A stretch of 14,362 nucleotides of DNA from UBA668 sp041178405 (GTDB taxonomy: Bacteria > Actinomycetota > Acidimicrobiia > Acidimicrobiales > Ilumatobacteraceae). The stretch lies in the NCBI GenBank assembly GCA_041178405.1, contig JBEGVK010000060.1, forward strand, positions 1 through 14,362, given 5' to 3'. Under the pieces are notes generated by a model, which searched no databases, was not told where the DNA came from, and worked only from the letters and a program-made list of their open reading frames with translations. The position numbers and the translations under genes were made by a program. This document shows positions 1 through 5,606 of the stretch, piece after piece. Positions within the stretch are counted from its first letter, which is position 1. Each line of letters starts with the position of its first letter.

Positions 1-196
1 CCGCCGTCTCAGCCCATGACGCCCACTGCCGCCCTGGTCCGAGTCGTCCGACGCCGGCGCCGGTGACGGCGGCGACTCCGGATGCCGCAAGCACTGCAGC
101 CCAGACTGTCGTCGAACCAGCCGCCGCTGCGAGTGTTCGCATCGAGTCGGGGCGGTTCCGCTGCTGTTCTGCGACGTGCAGCGCATCCACACTCAT
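1..196 (-). CDS. Left-edge partial gene: N-terminus of a membrane protein (possibly a polysaccharide flippase or other envelope protein)
   Basis: Reading leftward from an ATG at 196, the frame stays open for 65 codons to the window edge; the nearest upstream stop in this frame is at 247-245. The translation begins MSVDALHVAEQQRNRPDSM, then has a long Ala/Val-rich hydrophobic stretch (about residues 20-48) that looks like a first transmembrane helix, followed by GRLGPGRQW. Its composition is protein-like, whereas the plus-strand frames over the same bases give arginine- and cysteine-rich shadow sequence. A small hydrophobic start followed by a G-R-L-G-P-like patch is seen in Wzx/MurJ-type flippases, and that would fit the glycan-assembly neighbours, but 65 residues are too few to decide. 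An in-frame ATG at 142 (just before the hydrophobic segment) is an alternative start; neither has a clear Shine-Dalgarno sequence. It is transcribed away from the gene at 312. Confidence 0.55.
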   Translation of the reverse strand, partial: MSVDALHVAEQQRNRPDSMRTLAAAAGSTTVWAAVLAASGVAAVTGAGVGRLGPGRQWASWAETA

Positions 197-311
197 CGGC
201 GCAGAGAGTAGTGGTCGCTCGCTCCTGCCGATGTCCTTCGACTGCTACCCTGCGCGCTGTGCAGTGGACGGTCGCGTCGAAGCATGTCCGCGCCCGGTGA
301 GGCCTCAGCCG
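197..311. promoter_or_regulatory. Divergent intergenic region with a 7-bp inverted repeat and internal hairpin
   Basis: These 115 bases separate the leftward partial gene from the rightward gene at 312 and must hold both promoters. No convincing -35/-10 pair was found. It contains a perfect inverted repeat, CTTCGAC at 236-242 and GTCGAAG at 276-282 (40 bp apart centre to centre). Between the arms is a small potential hairpin, 250-264, with a stem of six pairs including one G-T. The repeat could be an operator or a 5'-leader structure, but a 7-bp repeat in a region this size can arise by chance. Confidence 0.3.
296..302 (+). promoter_or_regulatory. Shine-Dalgarno-like GGTGAGG for the ATG at 312
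   Basis: GGTGAGG lies nine bases before the ATG at 312. Its GGTGA core is complementary to the anti-Shine-Dalgarno end of 16S rRNA. The site decides between ATG 312 and earlier in-frame starts (GTG 297, GTG 63), which would add a non-protein-like N-terminal stretch. Confidence 0.5.
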
Positions 312-956
312 ATGCCGTCACGCAGTCGTAGGCGAGGTCTGGCGTTCGGAGTGACCTGCATGCTCGTGGCGGTTGGCTGGTGGCTGTGGCCTGCCGTTAC
401 CTCGTTGACGGGAGGCGAGCCCCCCGGTGCTGTGCTGCTCGTCGACGATGGCTTCCTCGGCGCGCACGAGCGGGCTGTGGGCGACAGGCTTCGCGAGGAC
501 GGGAGAGTTGTTGAATGGCTGTTCGCCGCCGACTGGTGCGCGGCGGCTGATGGCCTGCTCGAGCGCAGCTTGCGACGTCCTGCACCTGCCGACAGGGATG
601 TCGTAATCATCTCTCTCGGAGCGCTCGGGGCGTGCCCCGATGCGCTCATCGGCGCACTTGGTGCGGCAGCAGCGGTCGGAGCCCGGGATGTCGTGGTCAT
701 TCCCCAGCATGGGCTGGATGATGTCGACGTCGGCAATGCACTCGCCGCGTCGCTGGCATCCAGCACGCCACGTCCCGACGTTCGACTGACCGTGGCCGAC
801 ACCACGACGTTGCTCGGCGAGCCGGGAACCCGAGAGATGGCATGCGAGTGGTGGGAAGCGTGCGAGGGCGTCGTCCAGGTTCGGCTCGCGAACGGGTCGC
901 TGAGCACCGCCGGAGCCGGAAGGGTGTCGCGACTCGTCGTGGAACTCTTGCGATGA
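312..956 (+). CDS. Membrane-anchored protein with a degenerate SGNH-hydrolase-like domain
   Basis: The protein has 214 residues. It has a basic N-terminus (SRSRRR), one hydrophobic signal-anchor (about residues 9-31), then a single extracytoplasmic domain (about 39-214). The domain has the outline of an SGNH/GDSL fold: a first strand AVLLVDDG (40-47) where active enzymes have hhhhGDS, central hydrophobic strands (DVVIISLG, DVVVIPQHG), and a last block ANGSLSTAGAGRV (193-205) that matches the usual DGxHLSxxGAxRV. The family's catalytic Ser and the Asp/His pair are absent: GDS reads DDG and DxxH reads ANGS. Four cysteines (76, 108, 178, 184) could form disulphides. I infer a non-catalytic, perhaps glycan-binding or scaffold role; the fold assignment rests on my motif reading. 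Its TGA overlaps the ATG of the next gene (ATGA), implying a joint function with that membrane protein. The start at 312 is chosen for its Shine-Dalgarno and the anchor directly after it; the frame is open further upstream, but that stretch is antisense to the leftward gene. Confidence 0.7.
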   Translation: MPSRSRRRGLAFGVTCMLVAVGWWLWPAVTSLTGGEPPGAVLLVDDGFLGAHERAVGDRLREDGRVVEWLFAADWCAAADGLLERSLRRPAPADRDVVIISLGALGACPDALIGALGAAAAVGARDVVVIPQHGLDDVDVGNALAASLASSTPRPDVRLTVADTTTLLGEPGTREMACEWWEACEGVVQVRLANGSLSTAGAGRVSRLVVELLR

Positions 957-2791
957 AGACCGCTTTGATGCGACGCATCGTCGACCGGGTGCCCGCGCTG
1001 CTGGCGGTGCCCTGCGCTCTCGTCGTCATCACGGCGGTCGCCGGTGTGTGGCGCACGACGTGGCATCTCACTGGCGACTATGCGCACACCGAGTTGCTCG
1101 TGCGATCGGTACCGGGGCACCCTCCGCTGGTTGGAGTCGCAGCGCGCGTGCGGGGAGTCGGGGCGACGCCGGGACCTTCCATGGCGTATCTGCTCGCACC
1201 GGTGTACTGGATCCTCGGCGGGGGAGCGCGGGCACTGGCAGCGTCTGTCGCCGTGCTGCATGTCGGCGCAATCGCTGCGACGGTCCACGTCGCCGCCCGT
1301 ATCGCCGGACTCCGTGCGGCAGCGGGCCTCGCCAGTGGCCTGCTACTCACGGTGGTGGCGCTCGGCCCCGGGTTCTTCCTCGAGCCGTGGAATGTCTGGG
1401 TTCCACTCTTCGCGCTGCCACTGCTGATGGTCCTCGTCTGGGCAGTGGCGCTCGGCCACCCATGGGCGCTTGTGCCCGTCGTGCTGGTGGCGTCGCACTG
1501 CATGCAGACGCACGTGGGCTACACCGTCGTGGCCGGGGGCCTCGCCCTCGCTGCGTTCGGTGCCGTTGGATGGCGCCTCGTGCGGCCTGAGCACGACGAT
1601 CGGACCCGGCGTGCACTGGTGCTCGCAGCATCGTCCGCCGCAGGTGCGGCAGCATGGGCAGCCCCGCTCATCGAACAGGCCCGAGTCGGCACCGGCAACC
1701 TCCGCAAGGTTGTCGAGCAATTCCTCGATCCCGGGCAGCCTGCTGTCGGCCTCGGGGCGGCGACAAGGGCTGCAGCGGCAAGGTTGAATCTCGTCGGAAT
1801 GTGGCAGGCCGGCAACGTCGGCGATGCGCGTGGCGGCCTGAGCATTGTCGGCATGATTGCGGTCGTCGTCGTGATCGGCCTCGCTCTCACCCTCGCCGCT
1901 CGCCGAGACAGGGCCAGTGCAGCCTGGCTTGTGGTGCTCGGTGGCACGACGGCACTCGGCATCATCAGCGCATCGAGGGTCTTCGGAACGTTCTTCGAAT
2001 ATGTGGTGCGCTGGTTCGTCCCTCTTACCGGACTGTGGGCGGGCACTGCCGTATGGGCGGCGCTCCGTGGACGCGCGTATGGCAACAGCGAAGCAGCGAT
2101 GAGCAGGCGAGTCGCGGTCCCACGTGCTGCGGCACTGATGGCCGGCACGCTGATGCTCACGGGTGTGGGAGTCGCCAGAGCAAGCGCTGCTGGTGTGCCG
2201 CACGGCCGCGACGGGCGCCTCACTGCGGCCCTTGCGGCACAGTTGAGGCCCGCGATCGCGGAGCGATTGGGCCGGGGAGAGCGACTACGTCTCGATGAGG
2301 TCGACATCGTGTCACTGGGAAGCGTGGTATTCGGGCTCGTCGTCGAATTCGACAGCGGCCCGGGTCGACTCGGCGTCGGGGAGTGGGGGAAGTGGGGGGT
2401 CCAGCCGCATCGGGTCGTCGCCGGTGACGCTGATGGCGCACTCTGGCTGGTGACATCGCAGCGGATGATCGACCACTTTGCGTCGCTCGACGGTGCCACG
2501 ATCCTGGCGCGTGCAGATGTCCGAACGAATGCCGAGGTCGAGCGGTCGGCCAAACTCGAGTCCGAGGTCGTCGGGCGACTCTGCGACATCGGTCGAGCTG
2601 ATCTCGTCGACACACTGGCGCGACGCTGGGGATACACGGTGCTCGTTCTCGACGAATCGCTACCCGACGATGTGACTGTGCTGGTGGCGGATCTCATCGA
2701 ACTTGGCCATGCCGCGGCGATCATCGAACTCCCGCTGGAGACCGACGGCTACGCCGTGACGGTGCCCCCGCCGGCCTGCCCGGAGGGCTGA
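953..2791 (+). CDS. Large multi-pass membrane protein, GT-C-like (orphan glycosyltransferase candidate)
   Basis: The protein has 612 residues from the ATG at 953, which overlaps the previous stop as ATGA; in-frame codons upstream lie inside the previous gene. After the first membrane helix (about 15-33) comes an extracytoplasmic loop with GDYAHTELLVRS (41-52), whose Asp42 and Glu47 sit where GT-C enzymes carry their acidic catalytic or metal-binding residues. This is followed by HPPLVGVAARV and ATPGPSMAYLLAPVYWILGG, a pattern like the HPGPxxFYLLAP segment of actinobacterial GT-C proteins. Many hydrophobic helices follow to about residue 440, then a soluble C-terminal region (about 445-612) rich in charged residues. 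GT-C enzymes use polyprenyl-phosphate sugars on the outer face of the membrane; donor and acceptor here are unknown. No specific family is recognised with certainty. It is probably co-expressed with, and may bind, the SGNH-like protein encoded before it. Confidence 0.75.
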   Translation: MKTALMRRIVDRVPALLAVPCALVVITAVAGVWRTTWHLTGDYAHTELLVRSVPGHPPLVGVAARVRGVGATPGPSMAYLLAPVYWILGGGARALAASVAVLHVGAIAATVHVAARIAGLRAAAGLASGLLLTVVALGPGFFLEPWNVWVPLFALPLLMVLVWAVALGHPWALVPVVLVASHCMQTHVGYTVVAGGLALAAFGAVGWRLVRPEHDDRTRRALVLAASSAAGAAAWAAPLIEQARVGTGNLRKVVEQFLDPGQPAVGLGAATRAAAARLNLVGMWQAGNVGDARGGLSIVGMIAVVVVIGLALTLAARRDRASAAWLVVLGGTTALGIISASRVFGTFFEYVVRWFVPLTGLWAGTAVWAALRGRAYGNSEAAMSRRVAVPRAAALMAGTLMLTGVGVARASAAGVPHGRDGRLTAALAAQLRPAIAERLGRGERLRLDEVDIVSLGSVVFGLVVEFDSGPGRLGVGEWGKWGVQPHRVVAGDADGALWLVTSQRMIDHFASLDGATILARADVRTNAEVERSAKLESEVVGRLCDIGRADLVDTLARRWGYTVLVLDESLPDDVTVLVADLIELGHAAAIIELPLETDGYAVTVPPPACPEG

Positions 2792-2795
2792 CCAC

Positions 2796-2811
2796 AGCGG
2801 CCAATCCCGCT
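2796..2811. terminator. Weak hairpin in a convergent gene junction
   Basis: AGCGG (2796-2800) and CCGCT (2807-2811) form a 5-bp stem with a 6-base loop. It fills most of the 18-base gap between two convergent genes and reaches two bases into the methyltransferase stop codon. There is no T-run, so a role as an intrinsic bidirectional terminator is only suggested by its position. Confidence 0.25.
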
Positions 2812-3544
2812 ACGTGTCGTTGGTGCGGGTGGCGACGAGGAGGAGGGACTGCCCGAACGGCATACGAATGCGCGTCTCGACACGGCGGATCAGCGGAACT
2901 GCCCACCGGTCGTAGAGCGTCGACAGCCCACCCGCCGTGGGAACACGACGCAGGAGCCTTACGACGAGCCACCACGCAAAGAACCCGGGAAGATTCGCAT
3001 ACCTGCAGTCGATGACCTCGAAGCCGGCAGATCGGCACCGTTCGACCAACTGCACCCTGCGGTATCGCCGATGATGACCGATCATCTGGTCAAATCTGCC
3101 ATAGAGCGATTCGAAGGCCGGGACCCACAGCACGAGCCGGCCGCCACCCGCGAGGAGGGCGTGGACGCGTCCAAGGGCGTCACTTTCGTCGGGAATGTGC
3201 TCGAGCACGTTGATCATCACTGCGGTGTCGAATCGCTGGGCCTCGTCGAGATCGTGCAGCGTTCCCTCGACGACCTCTGCGCGTCCAGTGAGCCGGGCTC
3301 GCAGTGACTCGGCCAGCGATGCCGACGGCTCGAGCGCCGTGACCTCGCCGAACGATGCGAGGCGCTCGGTGATTGTCCCGCTGCCAGCGCCGATCTCGAG
3401 GATCCGTCCATGTGCGTGGGGTTGGACGAGCGATGCCAGCCAGTCGGCGTAGTTGACCGCACCTTCGAGTGCCGCCAGCACCTCGACGAGGCCGCGATCG
3501 GCCTCGGCGAACTCGGCAGGCAACGGCTTCCGTGATCGGTTCAC
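2810..3544 (-). CDS. Class I SAM-dependent methyltransferase
   Basis: The protein has 244 residues. Motif I is LEIGAGSGT (49-57), the SAM-binding glycine-rich loop. An acidic residue after the next strand (LEPS, 71-74) fits ribose binding, and NVLEHIPDES (112-121) is the motif IV/post-motif region. A later LYGRFDQMIGHHRRYRR patch (148-163) is typical of methyltransferases found beside GT2 sugar transferases. A hydrophobic segment near FFAWWLVVRLL (188-198) may sit on the membrane. It is presumably cytoplasmic; the substrate may be a sugar or a lipid-linked glycan, but this is inferred from context. Its GTG start overlaps the TGA of the upstream GT2 gene (GTGA), so translation is likely coupled and the two probably act on the same intermediate. 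Its 3' end faces the GT-C-like gene across 18 bases. Confidence 0.88.
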   Translation of the reverse strand: MNRSRKPLPAEFAEADRGLVEVLAALEGAVNYADWLASLVQPHAHGRILEIGAGSGTITERLASFGEVTALEPSASLAESLRARLTGRAEVVEGTLHDLDEAQRFDTAVMINVLEHIPDESDALGRVHALLAGGGRLVLWVPAFESLYGRFDQMIGHHRRYRRVQLVERCRSAGFEVIDCRYANLPGFFAWWLVVRLLRRVPTAGGLSTLYDRWAVPLIRRVETRIRMPFGQSLLLVATRTNDT

Positions 3545-4260
3545 CGCAGCCGAAGTCGGTCTGCGAGCGACGAATACCGCAGGATGCAGTACAGCGCCCT
3601 GAGCGCATCGCGGAAGCCGATCTTCTTGCCTTCGGCGTACGTGCGTCCCGAGTACGAGATCCCGACCTCGTAGACCACCAAGCGGGCCTTGGCTACCTTG
3701 GCCGTGATCTCAGGCTCGAAGCCGAATCGATCCTCCTCGATCTGGATCGCCTGAATGACCTCTCGTCGGAACACCTTGTAGCACGTCTCCATGTCGCTGA
3801 GATTCAGACCGGTGAACATGTTCGAGCACAGCGTGAGGAGCCGATTGCCGAGTGAGTGCCAGAAGTAGAGCACCCGGTGCGGCCGACCAGAGAGAAAGCG
3901 CGACCCGTAGACGACGTCGGCCCTCTTGTCGATGAGCGGTGCGAGCAAGTCGCCGTACTCGGCCGGGTCGTACTCCAGATCGGCATCCTGCACAACGACG
4001 AAGTCGCTCGTGGCGAGTCGGAAACCTGTGCGTAGGGCAGCACCCTTTCCACTGTTGCGCTCGTGCAACTCGACCCGCAGCCGACTGTCGGCGAGCCCGG
4101 CAAGGACGTCCCGCGTGCCGTCGGTGGATCCGTCGTCGACGATGACGACCTCGTTGACCCAGGGCGACTTGAGAACCCGTGCGAGCAACTCGGCAATCGT
4201 CGCCCTCTCGTTGTAGCACGGGACGATCACGGACAGGCACGGGTAGGCCGATGCAGGCAC
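3541..4260 (-). CDS. GT2 family glycosyltransferase, polyprenyl-phosphate hexose synthase-like
   Basis: The protein has 239 residues from a GTG at 4260. It is a single GT-A domain: LSVIVPCYNE (9-18), VVIVDDGSTDGT (38-49) for nucleotide binding, QDADLEYDP (91-99) carrying the DxD-type metal-binding motif, then SDMETCYKVFRREV (155-168) and RFGFEPEIT (178-186). The set matches dolichyl/undecaprenyl-phosphate mannose or glucose synthases of the DPM1-like branch that lack C-terminal membrane helices. Such enzymes move a hexose from GDP- or UDP-sugar to polyprenyl phosphate on the cytoplasmic face, making the donor that GT-C enzymes use outside; several are encoded beside it. Whether the sugar is mannose, glucose or another cannot be read. 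The frame stays open far upstream to 4806, but that part is antisense to the divergent GT39-like gene, and conserved sequence starts right after GTG 4260. First gene of a two-gene unit with the methyltransferase. Confidence 0.9.
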   Translation of the reverse strand: MPASAYPCLSVIVPCYNERATIAELLARVLKSPWVNEVVIVDDGSTDGTRDVLAGLADSRLRVELHERNSGKGAALRTGFRLATSDFVVVQDADLEYDPAEYGDLLAPLIDKRADVVYGSRFLSGRPHRVLYFWHSLGNRLLTLCSNMFTGLNLSDMETCYKVFRREVIQAIQIEEDRFGFEPEITAKVAKARLVVYEVGISYSGRTYAEGKKIGFRDALRALYCILRYSSLADRLRLR

Positions 4261-4284
4261 GGAATCAGCGTATCGTGTCGACCG
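4261..4284. promoter_or_regulatory. 24-bp divergent start region with overlapping candidate -10 boxes (leaderless)
   Basis: Only 24 bases separate the GTG of the GT2 gene (leftward) from the GTG chosen for the GT39-like gene (rightward). On the plus strand TATCGT (4271-4276) lies eight bases before GTG 4285. On the minus strand TACGCT (4272-4267) lies six bases before GTG 4260. Both fit TANNNT, both are at the distance expected for leaderless transcripts, and they share two bases. No Shine-Dalgarno is visible for either gene. The reading is inferred from spacing and sequence only. Confidence 0.35.
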
Positions 4285-5583
4285 GTGTCGACTTTCCAGC
4301 GTCTGAGCCGCGTCGTGCAGGGCACCGCCGGCGTATGCAATCGCCAGTACGGTCGAATTCTGGGCGGCATCGTCGCAGTCGCCGCGCTGGTCAGGCTTGG
4401 CCGCCTCGCACTGATCTGGAATCGGCCGCTGCTGTTGAATGACTCGATCTACTACAGCGCGCAGGCCCGGGGGCTTGCTGAGGGCCGCCTCTTTCTCGAG
4501 CCGTTCAGCTCGCATCCGGGTGCCGAACACGGCCCTCTCACGTCGCTGTTCATGGCGTCGGTCAGCTGGATCGGTGATGCGATCCCGTGGCAGCGGGCAA
4601 TCACCGTTCCGTTCGGTATCGCATCCGTGTACCTCGTTGCAGTCGTCGCGCGGCGGATTGGCGGCAACTCCGTTGCACTCGTGGCGGCGGCAGCCGCTGC
4701 CGTCTATCCCAATCTGTGGCTCTCGGACGGCCTCGTCATGTCGGAGAGCTTCGCCATCACCGCGGTGCTCGCAGTGCTTGTCGTTGCGACGCGCAGCGGC
4801 GACCACACTCGGGCAGGGGCGCTTGCGCTCGGGGTGCTGATTGGCATTGCCGGACTCATCCGCAGCGAGTTGCTGTTGCTTGCTCCACTGCTTGCCGTGA
4901 TGATGATCCGTCGGCGTTCTCGGGGAAGCCTCGCTCGCGGCCTTGTCGTCCTGATAGCAGCGGCCGGAGTCATCTCACCGTGGGTGGCCTTCAACGTGGC
5001 AAGGTTCGAGCGGCCGGTCCTGCTCACCACCAACGAAGGTGGACTGCTGCTCGGCACGAACAGCCCGGACACGTACTGGGGGCCGAACATCGGTGGTTGG
5101 TCACTGGTGAGACTGCTCGAGGAGATGGAGTCGGTACCCGAGGTGGCCGCACGAGATGCGTCGGTGCGCTCTGCGCACATGCGCACGGTCGGCATCGAGT
5201 TCGCAGCAGAGAATTGGAGGCGGCTTCCGGTGGTGGTGGTGGCCCGGGTCGGGCGGCTGGTCGACCTCTACGGAATCGACGCCCAGCTCGCCCAGGATGC
5301 AGGCGAGGAACGCGGTGCACTTGGGCCGCGTGCCGGAGTCGTTGCGTTCTGGTTGCTGGCACCGTTCGCCATGCTCGGGGCCATTGTCATGGGCCGATCG
5401 AGCCGGGGCCGTGATATCAGGAGCGTGATACTCGCGCCGATCGTCATCGCCGTCATCGTCGCCGCAGCGTTCTATGGCACGCATCGACTCAGGGCGCCGG
5501 CTGAACCGAGCATCGTGATGCTCGCTGCGGTCGGAGTTGTCGCTGCACTTCAGGCAGCAGTGACCCGGGCCGGCTCGCGATGA
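4285..5583 (+). CDS. GT39/ArnT-like membrane glycosyltransferase (GT-C fold)
   Basis: The protein has 432 residues if translation starts at GTG 4285; GTG 4315 is an alternative start. It is a multi-pass membrane protein. After the first helix (about 25-45) is LLNDSIYYSAQARGLAEG (50-67), matching the D-x-x-x-Y-x-x-x-A-x-x-L-A-x-G signature of ArnT/PMT-type GT-C enzymes, with Asp53 as the likely catalytic acid. SSHPGAEHGPLTSLFMA (75-91) corresponds to the HPPLY-like first-loop segment. Roughly eight to ten helices follow, with a non-membrane loop (about 245-325, holding LLLGTNSPDTYWGP) that resembles the periplasmic part of this family. Such proteins transfer a sugar from a polyprenyl-phosphate donor to a protein, lipid or glycan outside the membrane. 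The neighbouring GT2 enzyme could make its donor. The frame extends to 4063, but the extra part is antisense to GT2 and not protein-like. Confidence 0.83.
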   Translation: MSTFQRLSRVVQGTAGVCNRQYGRILGGIVAVAALVRLGRLALIWNRPLLLNDSIYYSAQARGLAEGRLFLEPFSSHPGAEHGPLTSLFMASVSWIGDAIPWQRAITVPFGIASVYLVAVVARRIGGNSVALVAAAAAAVYPNLWLSDGLVMSESFAITAVLAVLVVATRSGDHTRAGALALGVLIGIAGLIRSELLLLAPLLAVMMIRRRSRGSLARGLVVLIAAAGVISPWVAFNVARFERPVLLTTNEGGLLLGTNSPDTYWGPNIGGWSLVRLLEEMESVPEVAARDASVRSAHMRTVGIEFAAENWRRLPVVVVARVGRLVDLYGIDAQLAQDAGEERGALGPRAGVVAFWLLAPFAMLGAIVMGRSSRGRDIRSVILAPIVIAVIVAAAFYGTHRLRAPAEPSIVMLAAVGVVAALQAAVTRAGSR

Positions 5584-5588
5584 CCACG

Positions 5589-5606
5589 GAGGCAGGCGGT
5601 CGCCTC
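5589..5606. terminator. Weak hairpin in a convergent gene junction
   Basis: GAGGC (5589-5593) and GCCTC (5602-5606) can pair across an 8-base loop; an alternative 5-bp pairing, AGGCG (5594-5598) with CGCCT (5601-5605), overlaps it. The structure lies in the 21-base gap between two convergent genes and just reaches the stop codon of the AftD-like gene. It has no T-run, so a terminator role is only positional inference. Confidence 0.25.

Noticed and set aside
63..311. N-terminal extension of the SGNH-like gene to GTG 63
   Set aside because: The extension is cysteine- and arginine-rich and unlike a signal sequence, and it overlaps the leftward gene; ATG 312 has a Shine-Dalgarno and is directly followed by the membrane anchor.
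305..1288. Long minus-strand open frame antisense to the SGNH-like gene and the start of the GT-C-like gene
   Set aside because: Arg/Ser/His/Pro-rich, low-hydrophobicity translation without motifs; a typical high-GC shadow of the plus-strand genes.
1519..2724. 401-codon minus-strand open frame antisense to the GT-C-like gene
   Set aside because: Ser/Ala/Arg/Thr-rich sequence with no domain; the plus-strand frame has clear membrane-protein character.
4261..4806. N-terminal extension of the GT2 gene to 4806
   Set aside because: It is antisense to the GT39-like gene and lacks GT2 motifs; conserved sequence begins at GTG 4260.
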